The notes under the pieces are model-generated. The model searched no databases. It was given only the letters and a program-made list of their open reading frames with translations, and was not told where the DNA came from. Positions 1 through 12,802 of a stretch of 64,000 nt of DNA are shown here, in pieces. The stretch's first letter is position 1, and the number at the start of each line of letters is the position of its first letter. The stretch is from Epiperipatus broadwayi (Eukaryota; Onychophora; Udeonychophora; Euonychophora; Peripatidae): assembly GCA_028023455.1 (NCBI GenBank), contig JAQFVV010006271.1:1984987-2048986 (forward strand). The letters run 5' to 3'. A program made the translations under genes and the position numbers.

Positions 1-231
1 GCATAAGTACATTTTCTATATATACGAAACCAAAAATAGCAATGCTTTTTGCAAATAAACTATACTCTTAATAAAAACTACAATCAAAGAATTAAATAGC
101 TTGTTTCATATACAATGCCTAGCAGATTAGTCATTAAAGCAATAGAAATAATTGGAAAAATAGTAATAATACAAGGTATAGGCAGTGAAAGTTAAGTATT
201 TTAAGTGGTTTTTTTTTTTCAAAACATAAAT

Positions 232-3200
232 ATATGGAATGTGGAAACCTTATCTTGATGCAAACTCTTTAATAGCTGAATGGAAAATAGAACTTGTAGC
301 TAAAGAGTAATCAAATTTAAGATTGATGTATCTCAGTGAAATCCATCTTCTAGAGGAAAAACGTTTAATAAAACATGTAAATGAAAACATGTTTTTTATT
401 TTCTTTTTGGAAGAACAGAATAATTAGTGAAAAAAGATATAATATCTCCTATTCTTGCAACTTCTGGATATATCAATGAAAGTCCTTATGATATTATAAG
501 TTGATATACAAAATAACACCTGTGCTTATTTTATTAATGCATATGCTCTAATATTAGATTTAGTTTAGGAAAAAAAAGAATACATGTTCTTAAAAAATTT
601 TATGCATATGTTAAAACAAACAAACTTTGGTCAAAAGTTCTTGGAAACAATGATATTATTGTTGTGAAAAAAATGATCTGCTATTATTGAATTTTTGCAA
701 AATATACAGATTAACTATCGCAAGCACTTTGTTTTAGTAGCTAAATTGATATTAAATATATATATATGTACGCAACTATATTTAAAACAATATCATCTAA
801 AAAATTACAATAGTTATAAGATAGAATTTAAAAAGTTCACAATACATGAGAATTATACACCAAACTCCAAAATTAAAATGATAACTGTATTACAAAACTT
901 GTCTTATTTCAATCATATTTGATAAAACTAAATGTTTATTCTTTAGATGCATCTAATACCTGTGCTAAATGACAGCTGCTATTAATCACTAAAATTACTA
1001 ATTTAGATTCTTAGTATACTCATGTTATTGAAGGAAAAAATTATCTTAAAAGAGTTTATTAAAAAGTAAGTAATTCAATTATTGGTTTCACTAAAATGAA
1101 GAATCATTATTAGTTCAAGAATAATGATAGTATTATTAATGATTTGATTAAAGAAAGCATTTGTCATTTTTTGTTTATCAGAATAATAATAACTTTAAAG
1201 CTAAAACCTTAGACAGTTGTGCCTTAAAAATGCTATATTAGTTCTTTCTAATTTTAAAATGTCAAGACTTGATGAAGTAGTGATATATCAGTTTCAGAAA
1301 TATTGAATTTAAATACTTTAGGAATATATAATATACAAAGCTTCTGTCTATACTTTAACTAATAATAAAACAATATGGCTGTTGTTACTGATAGAAACAA
1401 TAATATCTTATATAATATCAATAATTATGCGCTTATAACACTTGTTAAAGAAGTTATATATATTATTAAATTTATTTAAAGCTTAGCGCTTTCAAAGCTC
1501 TATGGCTTCTTAATCATAGCTGTGTGCGGTTGATAGTGATGAGGGGGAGTATTCAAATTTTATGTTAATTAGATGTTTCGGTATTTTATCTTATATAGTA
1601 TTAATAAATAAATAATACATAAATGCCTGGCGCTTTGAACCTAAGTCCTTATCAAGGCAATAAACTGTATCGAAAACTAATCATTAAATGTCAAAATGGT
1701 TATAATGTAGACCAGGATAACCTAATAGGAAAACTAGTCAATTTAGAAAATTCTCCTTATGCAGTAAATTCTAAATTGACTAGTTTCCTATTAGTTTATC
1801 CTGATCTATATTATGGCCATTTTGACATTTATCAATTAGTTTTCTATACAGTTTACTGCCTTGATAAGGACTTAGGTTGAAAGTGCTAGGTAATTATGTC
1901 TTATTTATTTGTTAATATTATATAAAATATTATTGTCTCTGTCAGTAACAATGTTTTATTATTATTTAGGAATATATGAAAATATAAAGTCATGCCCTAT
2001 GATTTTAAAAACTCTCATATTATTTCTGTTTTCAAAAATTAAGAGGATAAAAAAAATAAGATTTTATCATGAAATATTACTTATCCAGTAAAGCAAAAAT
2101 GCTTTAAAAGAAATTGGTTGAAAAAGTCGCTTACAATAATAAATTATTGAATGTGAAATTCATAATGGTTTTAGAAAATCAAGAACTATAGACATTTGTT
2201 TTTTTGCCAAACACATGCAACAAAAGTATCAAGAACAAAAAATGATTTGTAAATTGTTTTTATCAAATTTATTAAGACACATGACAATCTTAGTACTGTT
2301 TGAAATTAGTTGATTGTTAAGCTAAGTTTATTAAATTATAAAACTTCTATATGACTGAATGAGAGAAGTGTTATTGCACATGGAAAATCTAAGCATTTGA
2401 AATAAAAACTGGTGTTAAAAATGTGGATTAACTGCAACTTTAACTTATTAAATCAGGAATCAATATGCAATGTTAGTCTGACAATTGGATTTTTAATTTG
2501 ATTAAAAATAAAACAAAAGTTGTATCATTTTGGCTTTGAGAATTATAATATGATGATGACTTTCCTATCAAAGATAATTTACAAAATAAAACTAATATTC
2601 TGAATATAACAAATAATGATTTTGGTTTAACAACTAATATTTAAAAAACTCATCTTCTATCAGATAATGATGGAAGGAAAATTTTGAAATACTTGTAGCT
2701 TGATAGTAATTAACTTCAGAAGATGAGACAATTTAAATATGAGACATTTTTAATTACAAAGATGGATTTTAGTGTTGAAGCATAGTACAAACTCTACTGC
2801 ACTGCTGCTGCTTTTAATGAATTAAGATTGCTGGCACATAATATATTAGCTGTGCTTAAAGCTATTAATTTATATCATTTATTGTGTGAAAATAAGAACT
2901 GGACCCCTATCACCATAATGTAAGGACATCAGAAAAATTTCATACAGCAATGGTTCAGAAAATTCTAAAAATATAATGGGAAAATCATTATATTAATCAT
3001 GTAAAACTAAAACAATACAAGATTTTCTAAAAAAAAATTTATGATAGATTTGAACATGTTACTCATAGGAGAGCCAAACCCTACTTAACTTACATTACAA
3101 ATATTTTTTTTACATAAATGCAATATTGATTGTTTTCAGGTGGAACATATAGCTGAAGACAGAATACAATGTGAAGCTAAAATAGGCAAAGTGTTAACTC

Positions 3201-3345
3201 TTTCCGAAACAAAATTTTACTGCACAAAAAGTTAAGACAACATTGCAAAATATGAAATAAACAAAATGGATCAGCATGTTCTATAAATGAATTTACTTGT
3301 GATTTCAGGTAGAATCGTATATCAATTACAAAATTCATCTTCAAT
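232..3345 (+). pseudogene. Decayed APE-type LINE (endonuclease + reverse transcriptase)
   Basis: Frame-broken relic of a single-polyprotein non-LTR retrotransposon. In order I see an endonuclease start (WNVETL, then LDANSLIAEWKIELVAKE after a frameshift, about 235-310), the endonuclease stretch NDLLLLNFCKIYRLTIA (about 674-725), a linker (IGFT..FKNNDSIINDLIKES, about 1080-1165), and a pre-RT block NGFRKSRTIDICFFAKHMQQ (about 2163-2222). A YxDD-like block reads YYDDD (about 2548), followed by NDFGLTTNI (about 2615). A C-terminal block resembles the usual ..ENKNWTP..H..TSEKFH..MVQKILKI stretch (about 2890-2975). Stops and frameshifts throughout make it non-functional. It is interrupted by a fold-back insertion at 1317-1977. 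A sister copy at 51847-55110 shares its downstream flank, so the two arose by segmental duplication rather than independent insertion. The clade is not assigned. Confidence 0.75.
1317..1977. mobile_element. Fold-back insertion with 13-bp target-site duplication
   Basis: A ~635-bp insertion in module A that is absent from A' (empty site near 52625-52638). The 13-bp direct repeat TTTAGGAATATAT flanks it at 1317-1329 and 1965-1977. Inside, long arms are reverse-complementary: about 1582-1755 against about 1772-1930, with the outermost ends about 1362-1412 pairing with about 1917-1962. The left arm holds extra sequence (about 1415-1580). The 85-codon reading frame at 1623-1880 simply runs through the hairpin and is not a gene. 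It is a non-autonomous fold-back DNA element or large MITE; no transposase is visible. Confidence 0.7.
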
Positions 3346-4604
3346 ATAATATTGACATCGTTATTTTTTTTTTTACAATTAAAATGGCCATATTCTTTTA
3401 TGAGTTACACCTTGTGATATGTGAAAATAAATTTTTATTTTTTTTAAAATTCTTGGTATTTAGATAGTAATAATATGGAGTATAAATTATTAATTATTAC
3501 AAAGAATTAAATATTTTGCATTCACAAACAGAAACATTTCTGATTTTATGTTTATGAAATTACTATTAATATTTATTATTTTCATTTATAATTTTTTTTT
3601 ACGAATTTTTTTTGGGGCTGTTCAACAAATTTGATTTAAATTTCTAGATGTAGTAATAATATTTTTCTGTAATAAAAAATAAGAATATAATGATTTTATT
3701 TTTATAATTTTATAGATTGTAAATGGAAAAGGCATAATAAGATTTTAACAGCAATAGAATTTGCAAATTCTATACATATTTACCAATTAATATGTAGAAA
3801 GTATACAATTTTTATATGCTATGGATTTGATCAGACAACAATATAAAGTGTATAATGACAATATACACTGCTGGTTTACATACACAAAAATACCAGTTTG
3901 TATAATACATTTGTATGAACCAGGAATAGATAATCTTTTTCCTGCTGAAAGGCACATTCAACTTAATCAGTAATAAAAATGCCACACACAGTCGATAGAC
4001 CCATAATTGAAAATCTACCTTGAGACTGTCAATCACAAAGCTCTGATTTTAACTCATCAGCAGATCTGTATTACTGTATTAGTAGCATACAATGCGATGT
4101 GGGCTCTGAGAAAATATATATGAAATCTTAAGTTTGAATAACCTTAATTATATCTCATTTTAATTAAAAAAAACACACTTTTAAACTATTGTTAAGGTTG
4201 CAAGATGAATTGAGTTTGAATATGAGCCAAGTAAACCTGAATTCATTTTCAATTTACTTCATGAGATTTATTTTTCAAATAACTGGCTCTAACCAATAGT
4301 TTTCTGTCCAATATTGATAAATAATTGCAATTCTTATCTGCAAGACAAAACAAGAATGAAAAACATTTATTGGCTTTGTCACCATTTTTTTATAATAAAA
4401 CGTTAAAGAATCTTTATTCCTACAACAGTCTGTTTTACTTTATGTGTAATTATGATAATAAATGCAATTTGTTTTTAGTTTTTTTACTGAGATATAAATA
4501 TAATGCCATTAAGATGGCTTCCAAGGTTAAGCAACCTCAACCTTGGAAAAAAATTTACATAATGATTTAAATTTTCAAGATCATACAATTTTATTATTTT
4601 AGCA
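3346..4604. other. Non-coding module A sequence, no gene seen
   Basis: AT-rich sequence shared with about 55110-55920. I see no coding signal. The short frames at 3812-4036 and 4325-4570 are not conserved between the two A copies. A small 8-bp stem (CCAAGGTT..AACCTTGG) lies near 4529-4545. Confidence 0.6.
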
Positions 4605-5925
4605 TTGAGAAACAGATAGAATAACTAGGCAACAAAATGCTATGACTGTGTGATATTTAATCATCATCCTCTGTGAAATGACAAATAGAATAAATAGGCA
4701 AGAATACTATGACTAAATAATATTCAATTATTATCCTCTAATGTGGAGGCAGATAGAATAAATTAGGTTCAGAGTACTAGAATGAAGTGCTAATAATTTT
4801 ATATCATTCTATTGTAACAGACAGAGCAACTAGGCAAGTCAGTATAAATGTATAATAATACTTGATCATTATTCCCTTTCTATGAAGTGAATTACTTGAT
4901 CATCATTTTCTGATAACAAGTGTAGTAACTAAGCAACTGAATAGTATGACCGAAGTGCTAATTCTGGATCATCATTCTTTATCAGTAACTAGGCAACACT
5001 CACTATGACCATATGATAATACTTGGTCACCATTTTCTATTTGAAGAAGGCAGGGAGAGTAAATAGATAAATGTAATACGAGCAAATAACAGTTGGCAAT
5101 TATTGTCTACATGAAGGAGGCAGGAACACCAACTATGTAATAAAATATGATAGTCAAATGGATATGAGTATCTAATAACGAGTAGAGCAATTAGGCAATA
5201 GAAAACACGATCAAGTGATAGTTTGATTATTATCTGACAATAGGTAGGGAAATTAAAATCAGAATACTATAACTTATAATATTCAATAATTATTCTCTGT
5301 ATGAAGGAGACAGGTAGAATAACTAAGCAAGAGTATGATAACCAAATGATAACACTTGATCATTATTCCTATCTAAGAATGAAACGTAGAATAATTAGCA
5401 AATTGAAAGACTTAATCAACATTCTTCATATGAAGTAAGCAGAAATAATAATATGATCAATCAATAACATTTGATCTTTTTTTTTTTTTTGATGATGGGT
5501 AGAATAACCAGGTATAGAATAGAATAATAAAGTGATAATATTTTATTATTTTGTTTTATGGCAGCTAAAACAAGCTAGAAAATAGAGTATTATTATCAAG
5601 AAATAACCCTTATCGTTGTTCTGCTGAGAAAAGCAGTTGCAGCAAATAGCAACTGAGTATTATGACCAAAAAATAGCCATTTATCATCATTCTCTCTGAA
5701 GACAGATGGAATAATTACATAGCAGAGACCTATAACCAAATAATGAAATTTGATCATTTTTTTGTCTGAAAACAACGAATATGATCTTATGATAGTGGTT
5801 TGATAATTTTGTTTGAAGTTACATAAACTAGGCAACAGAGTATTATGACCAAATGATAACATTTTATCATCATTCTCTACGTGATGAGACAGATAAAATA
5901 ATAAACAAGAATATTATGATCAAAA
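4605..5925. repeat. Diverged ~70-bp minisatellite
   Basis: Tandem array of imperfect units of about 70 bp. Each is recognisable by the order: GACAGATAGAATAACTAGGC, then CAACAGAGTATTATGACCAA, then GTGATAATACTTGATCATCA, then TTCTC. Units differ by many substitutions and small indels, so the array is old. The same array is found in A' (55925-56935), there interrupted by a SINE. I estimate roughly 17-19 units here by eye. Confidence 0.75.
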
Positions 5926-7231
5926 TAATCTTTGGAACTATAACTCCAGCCTGATATACAAGCTTTATAGCTGAAAAATATTTCCATTAAATTTCCAACA
6001 TTTTAATTTACAAATCTTTGAAAACTTTCTATTCAAAACACAGTAACTATTTATGAGATTAAATTAATTGCAAATGGTTTTAGAAACTTATTATAATTTC
6101 AATCATTGCACACATAAATATTATTGTTTAATCTACCATGTGATTATGTTTAATAAACATACAAATTTTTAATTAAATTTAAAGCTTATATCAGGACAAG
6201 GAATAATTTGATAATTTCTAATCTAATAAATGATTAAGAATAGTCATTATTTTTTATTTATCTGAAATGGATGTGATCAAAGATATGCATGTTGACTTTT
6301 AAAAAATAACACTAAAACGAAATTGCAGAAAAAAGTTGCATAATTTAATGAACAAATGGTATGATGCAAAATTGGAATTTAAGTAAACAAAATTAGAAAT
6401 GAGCATAAGTAATATAATTGTTCTTTTTTGATAATGAAACAAAGTAGAACCTTTTTTATATATCAGAATATCCTTATGATTTGACAGAGATCCAGCTTGG
6501 TGCTTTTCTACTATAAAATATTTTATCATATGTAAAATATACTAAAATAGCTCCAGGATGTGATCTCATCTTAAGAATTTTGATTTCAACCCAATAAAAT
6601 TTGATTGCAAATATGTGAGATATAGTTACAGGATTGATATTATGCAGTCGATAGTCAAACATCTGGCATTGAGATCAATGTAGGCTGGTCATTTGTATGA
6701 ATGGATGACAGTCAGGCACACATTCTCTCTCAATGATGGACATTCAGACAGACTTCCTTTTATTTGTTGATAAAATTGACAAATAAAAGTTTTAAGATCA
6801 TAAATTCTTTTTTTTTTCAATCATGGGATTATAACAACACCTGTGGAAAAACAATTTGTCTATTGAATCACATTGATATTTTCCCTTTAATTGCAAAATA
6901 AAAAATATTCCACTATTTATGTATTTATTTTCTAATATAAAAATCAATAAATGTTCCATATTTTATTATTGTAAAAGACTGCATCATATTTTACATTGGC
7001 TGATATACATATTGTGAAAATATGCAAAATTGTTCAATTTATCAATTAGTATTTTCAGTACAACTACACATTATGTAAAAGCAGAAGGTAAAATGAAGAA
7101 TGAAAGTAGAATATATACTATATTGATAGTTTAATTTCCTCAGCATTTATGCAAAAAAAATATACTAAACCAGAGAATAGTTGGAAAAAGTTTGAATGAA
7201 AGCTAACCCACAAATTTTGATGATGATTACA
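5926..7231. other. Non-coding module A sequence, no gene seen
   Basis: AT-rich sequence alignable with about 56936-58060 in A'. The frames at 5596-5862, 6299-6529 and 6474-6662 are not maintained in the sister copy, so I do not call genes. Confidence 0.6.
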
Positions 7232-7984
7232 GTATTTACTGGCATATAGAATGCAGCAGCATATAATACACATTTTCTTTAAAAAAAAATTTCTACATTT
7301 TTTGATAAATTTTTACAATAATCTACTGTACCAATTTTATAGTTATTTATGTCCACAAAAAATGTACCTAGAGAACACTGTAGTTAGATACTTTTTAATC
7401 TTCATCCTGAAAACCCAAAAATTCATCTCCAGAGCTAAACATTTTGAATATTGACTCTTTTCTAAATTATTTACTATTTATCTTATGGAGAGATTTATAT
7501 TTTTGAAAGAACTTTTTTTTATATATATGTTAACCATTCTATTTTAAAATAACTTTTTAAGAAGTATGAGACTATTATTTTAAATGTTTTGCTGATATTG
7601 ATATTATGAAAGCATATATATATTAGTATGACTGTTGTGTAAGTTATATATAGGTTATATGTGTATTTATAAATATTGTTTTGTTTCACACAAGGACACA
7701 ATGCAACAGAATACTTGTATATGCATTGTAATCACTTGGCATTAAAAATTAGATAAGATGGCAACATGTTCCTCAGATTTAGTTTAGGGTTATTTAATTA
7801 ATAGGGTAAATAATGCTTAATTTCCTCATGCATATTTTTATATAATAATGGGTCTTCAATTAACTAAATATTTTAAGTCCCAATATGATAGTATGATAAT
7901 TATTTGTTAAATAATGATTTTAATATATGAACATTTTAATGAGTTATAAATGATTATACAAGAGAAATTTATAAAAAAATATTA

Positions 7985-8160
7985 ACAAGTTGATTTTTTT
8001 TCTTTCTCTCTTCAGTAATTATAATTAATTAGTAATTTTAATTTAAACTATAAAAATGTACTAAGAGAAGAATTGGTTTTTTTTTCTTTCTTCCTTCAAT
8101 AATTATAATTAATTAGTAATTTTAATTTAAGCTATAAAAATGTACTAAGAGAGAATAATT
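7985..8160. repeat. ~105-bp tandem duplication
   Basis: Two adjacent copies of a block that begins with T-rich TTTTCTTTCT, continues with AATTATAATTAATTAGTAAT, and ends with TATAAAAATGTACTAAGAGA. The second copy starts near 8090. A 23-bp tandem pair (AACTGATTATCTTATTGTTT plus TTC) follows at about 8347-8394. Confidence 0.8.
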
Positions 8161-8752
8161 GTCTTTTTTGTAAATTATTTAAGATATTAATTTTAACCTT
8201 AAAAAGGAAGTAATGTTTGTTGTTTAATAGTATTTTGAAAAGGGGAAATAAGATTTTAATACATTGATAAATTTTATTTTTAATTAGTTGGGTTTTTTTC
8301 TCTTTATCTCTCTTCATTACAAAAAAAAAAAATCAAATGAGTGTAATTAACTGATTATCTTATTGTTTTTCAACTGATTATCTTATTGTTTTTCTTTTTG
8401 CAAGAAATTTTTTTTAATTAGAAAGGAATGTCAAAAATTTAATATTAATGCAACTTCTTGAATTGTTTTTCAATGTCTATGATTAAGGAGGAAAATACCT
8501 AAACAATTGTGTTTGTAAAAATTTACCTAATTGGTTATTATAAAAAAAAAAATGTCATGTTGGAGACAGATCGTGATTGGTTTGTAGACAAGATTGTTCT
8601 AGAAAAAAAAATAGGGGTATGAGTGTTTGGTAAGAAGAAATTATTGCTAACATAGCTGTTGAAGAGAGAGAAGGCAAATGTTAATCTAGCAGATAAAGAA
8701 GAAAAAAGGAGAAGTCTTCATCAAGATGTTGCATACTAACAATAACACTAGC

Positions 8753-8935
8753 AAACTCTTTATACAGTAGTGCCACCCAATGCAAGTCTTAGAAATCAGT
8801 GGATCCAGGAAGGTTTGTACATAAAATCCCCATCTACTGCCTAATCATTCAATATCTCCAGATTAGTTTCTAGTTTGTGGCTTTCATCAGTGAGAAGCTT
8901 AGGATCTGAGCCTCTGCACCTAGATCTAACAATTG
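8753..8935. mobile_element. Half of a fold-back MITE
   Basis: Matches one arm plus the internal part of the MITE at 25525-25881. Shared blocks are ACTCT..ATACAGTAGTGCCACC, AGGTTTGTACATAAAATC, GATTAGTTTCTAG, and CTGCACC. The opposite arm is missing, so this is a truncated copy. Confidence 0.65.
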
Positions 8936-10065
8936 ATAATTTTAAATATTTTCATATTTTTTTTAAATCCAGTCAATTTTCTCTTCAAAATTATGATTTT
9001 TTGTACTTTTTTTTTTTTTGAAACATTTTTTTTCTTTTCATTCATTTCCCCTCCTAAAAACTTAATAAAAGATTAATCAAGGTAAATCACAGCTTTGATT
9101 TGAAAATGTTGTTTTTCCAACTCTGTTATTTAAAAAAAAAAATTTAATGAATTAAGTTAATTTATGAATAGAAATCAACTGATTGATTATAATTTTTATA
9201 AAAATACATTATTTTGATGAAATGTTTAAAATTTATACAATCATGCCATTTTCTTTTGTTTATTGTTAATCCGTTAGTTATTGTTTTAAAAAAATTTGTC
9301 TTAATTTCTTTATTCTATTCAACTCCTCTTTCATGAATTGGCAATATGTGACTATTTCATGACAGCTTAGTTTTCTAGGATTTTTTTAAATGATCCCAAT
9401 AAAACTACCCTATGTCCTTATAGTAGAGTAAACCTAGGAATTATTTTAAGTGATTCATAAGCTGCTTTATTTATCTCTTGCCCACAGTAATAGTGTATAG
9501 AGTTCTTGTTTCCTGAGCTAGATTTGTGCATAAGTCAGTTATATGAATTGGGGTTTTATGTTAAGTGTTATGGATATCCAGATGATCCTGGTTCATGCAA
9601 AGGGATATTGTTTAAAGTCCATGGACTACATTTTTTTCATTTTATTTATTTCTTTAGAAATTTTGTTTATAGTTGGCCAGTACATTAATGGTACTAAGTG
9701 GCCAGAGCATTGATGGTGGTCAGGGTATTTTTAGTATCCCAGCATTATTTGACTTATTGTTGTATTTTCATGGAGTAGCATCTAAGTATATGCATCCAGA
9801 TAATTATTGTTTGTATTCCTGCCCTAAGTCTAAAAGTGGCTAAATAATTAACCTGGTCTGTAGTGGACCATTTTCACACCCAGTCATACGATTGACTATT
9901 GATTGTATTTTTATGATTATGAATGATTATTACTTTAAGGTAATGCTGGTGGACTTATAGTTAATCTCAGTTTTCTGCTGATCTCTCATGCTCATTCCTT
10001 TTATATTTTGTTATTTGGAGATAATGATGGTTTTCCATCTCATAATTCATCCATAATGTGGTACT

Positions 10066-10172
10066 GTTACAAATGGCTACCCGAGTGTGGGATCATATTC
10101 TCATGTAACCTCAGATCTCCCTTAAACCCTTCATCTTCCATGCTGTTATAATTGGCACCCAACAATGGAATC
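10066..10172 (+). other. PBS-like motif pair (possible LTR-element relic)
   Basis: Two similar motifs, GTTACAAATGGCTACCCGAG (about 10067) and GTTATAATTGGCACCCAACA (about 10144). They resemble the tRNA-complementary primer-binding region (TGGCxCCCAAC) that follows the 5' LTR of many LTR retrotransposons. No LTR pair or protease/RT relic was found. Low confidence. Confidence 0.25.
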
Positions 10173-12710
10173 TTGTAATTTCAGATTTTCCACATATTAA
10201 GTCCAAAATTTCCCAAATTGTTACAGTATATTAATATAAACCAGAAATTTTAGATTGACTGAAATTTCAACTCATAATTACTGCTTGTAAGACACAACCC
10301 ATATTTTAGGTGCATTTTGAGGGGAAACAAGTGTGTCCTCTACACCAGCAAATGTGGTGATATATTTATGATTTGAAATTAATTAAATAAAAATTATTTA
10401 TATATATACACAGACCTATATATATATATAAGTAAAAACAGTCTTTAAATGATATGCAGAGGGGCAAATGTGTCTCAAATACTACTTATTAGGCTTGATA
10501 ATTGCTAGGTGATAAGGGTTTGTATAGTTCCACATTTATTTTAATTCTCTAGCTATAAATAATTAGATACCAATTTAGTTACCAATACTGAATCAGTAGT
10601 TAAAAAAAAAAAAACCTGAGCCTGATTTGAGATAGAATAAATTTGGAAATTTATCCTATCTAGATTAGAAACCACATGATTAGCTACAATGATTCCACAT
10701 GAGATCCTTATACATAGCTTATACCTTCATAATACATAAGTATATGTCTGTTTATAAGTAATTTTATTTGGGTTTAATTAATTCTGAATTTCATAAATAT
10801 GTAATACTGAATTCACAGTACCCAAAGTGTCAAAAATGGACAATTGTGAGTCATATAATAAAAATTTATCAAATTGTTTACATAGACATATAAATGCAGA
10901 TAGTTAATGCCTCAAGCAACTAACAAATGAACATTGTTTGTGAAATAGATGTACAGTGTGAAAAAATTATCTAGAATTTTTATTCTATGGTTAACTGTGA
11001 TATAATGAAACTTTAAACAAGGGAAATATTGATAAAAAAATTTAAAAATCTAAAAACATAATACTGAAGTTCATTAATTTCTATTCCAAAATTATATTTT
11101 ATAAAAGTATTAAAATAATGTATATTAATTTGCTATCCTAGCCAGTTGAAAATTAAGAGAAGTCTTAGAAAATAAAATATATTAGAATATATATACTTTT
11201 GCATTGTTTAAAAATTCAAACGATAACGACAAAAAATTCTTATTAATAAACTAAAAAAAAATATAGATTTTTCATTCTAACATTAACACAACGATAAAAT
11301 CAGTGAATCAACGATGTGGGAGAAAAGTTTAAAATATTTTAATTACCTATTATCAACAGAAAATGATATTGTGCTAATGTTATTAAAACATACAAATAAA
11401 AACATATCTAGTTATTATTAAAGACAGAATCCTGGGTGGCTGAAACTGGCGAATTCAAATAATTCTAAGTTTCTGAGTAGACTCTTAACTGCTATAAATA
11501 AATAAAGTTACTCAATTAATTAATGATACATTTAATCAGCAATTGTCTAACAATCGATCTCCTACACAATATCATTGATTATATTACAATTGATCTTAAA
11601 TCTACATAGCTACGAGTCTGTTTAAAAACTAATAAATAAAAAATTCTTAATGTAAGTTACTTTTATTTTTTTTGCTGAATCACACGAAAGGAACGTGCAA
11701 CAAGAATATGTTTTAGGCCCTCAAATATCAAAATTCCCTACTATATTAATAGAAAAAAGATTTTTCATATATGAAATACTTAATGTATTTCGATAGGAAA
11801 TATTTGTACATAAAGCATTTTTAATTTACATATATTTCTAATAAAACTTTTATCGTAGTTTTTAGAAACAATAAATGGCATATAATAATTTAAAAGTGAA
11901 CTAACAACTTATTTTCTAAATAAATATAAATAAGTGAAAAGATCTACACATGCTTGAAGGTAAAGTTTAAACAGAAGTAGAATCTCACCTAAATTCCGAA
12001 AAATCTTATTTTACACCACAAGGATTGATAAATATAATAATTTTAACGTTAATAAAGCTTTAACGTTTGTCCGGAAAGAAATATGTGGCGTCCCCTATTA
12101 ATATTATTGAGTTAAACACAAAGTAAATGAAAGCGTTACTAAGTAGATATTTAATTGTGAAAAAAAAAAAAAAAATCTTGGAAATGGAATCCCATTACAG
12201 GCTTAAGGAAATTAAAAACAACTAAAATAAATTCCCACTTTAAATTAATTTGGAATTGTTGATTTGTAAACACCAAAAGATGTAGCAATAATAGTAATTT
12301 TAAAAGTAATAACGATATTTTGTTTATAAATCTGTACAGTACTAACAAATTTAAGAGTATTCCTAAACTTTAATAAAAGGAGTTATTTTGAAAATTATTT
12401 TCTTTTCTTTGAAAAACATATAGTCTACCTAATGCGGCGGATTTAAATTCTGTTCTAATTTATTAAAGTCTTGTCATTATCATTACCAGCCACTCGCAAA
12501 CAAATACAGACATTCTAATTCCAAGTAAGAAAAGTAGACCTACAATATATATAAATATTCACGAAAGTTGTTTGCAATTATTAGTGGCAAACCTTGTAAT
12601 CCGACCTTCAATAAATGTATAAATGAAATTACAATTAGAATTATGCTTTATGATTAAATGCAATAAAATATAATATTAACATTCAGAACGTACTATAATT
12701 ACTTAAGTAT

Positions 12711-12802
12711 ACTTTTTTTTTTTTTAAGTGTCATAGCAACCCGGGCAACTGTCTGCAAGTGCAAGGCAATCGCGCTGACCTCTCGACCACCAGACTCTAC
12801 TT
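12711..12802 (-). mobile_element. tRNA-derived SINE lacking its T-arm
   Basis: On the minus strand it begins TGGTGGTCGAGAGGTCAGC, the A-box/D-arm part, and ends CTATGACACTTAAAA with an A tail. Compared with the complete copies at 56147-56252 and 59112-59217 it lacks about 23 nt holding the B box (GGTTCG). The deletion is flanked by TGC microhomology. The same deletion is present at 33886-33975. No target duplication is visible. Confidence 0.75.

Larger units (their letters stand above)
7232..10372. mobile_element. 3.1-kb insertion specific to module A copy 1
   Basis: The A' copy runs directly from GATGATGATTATATATTAAG into ATTTCAAATTATTTAAATAA (near 58042-58080). Here the matching flanks are separated by about 3.1 kb. 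A short TATTTA lies at both junctions (about 7233 and 10363) and may be a target duplication. The interior is non-coding by eye. It contains a ~105-bp tandem duplication, half of a fold-back MITE and a PBS-like motif pair. It could be a decayed LTR element or a composite of several insertions; the type is uncertain. Alternatively A' suffered a deletion. Confidence 0.5.
785..11640 (+). repeat. Segmental duplication, module A copy 1
   Basis: Aligns in the same orientation with about 51847-59398. Matching landmarks include the start AACAATATCATCTAAAAAAT, the LINE relic, the ~70-bp minisatellite, the AGCTTTATAG..TTCCATTAAATTTCCAAC block (5960 and 56961), and the end block GTTTAAAAACTAA (about 11622 and 59381). 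Divergence is substantial, with many indels, so the duplication is old. This copy carries two insertions missing from the other (1317-1977 and about 7232-10372) and lacks the 1031-bp element and two SINEs of the other copy. Confidence 0.8.

Noticed and set aside
4605-5925. CRISPR-like array
   Set aside because: Units are diverged over their whole length with no constant repeat and unique spacers, and the context is eukaryotic.
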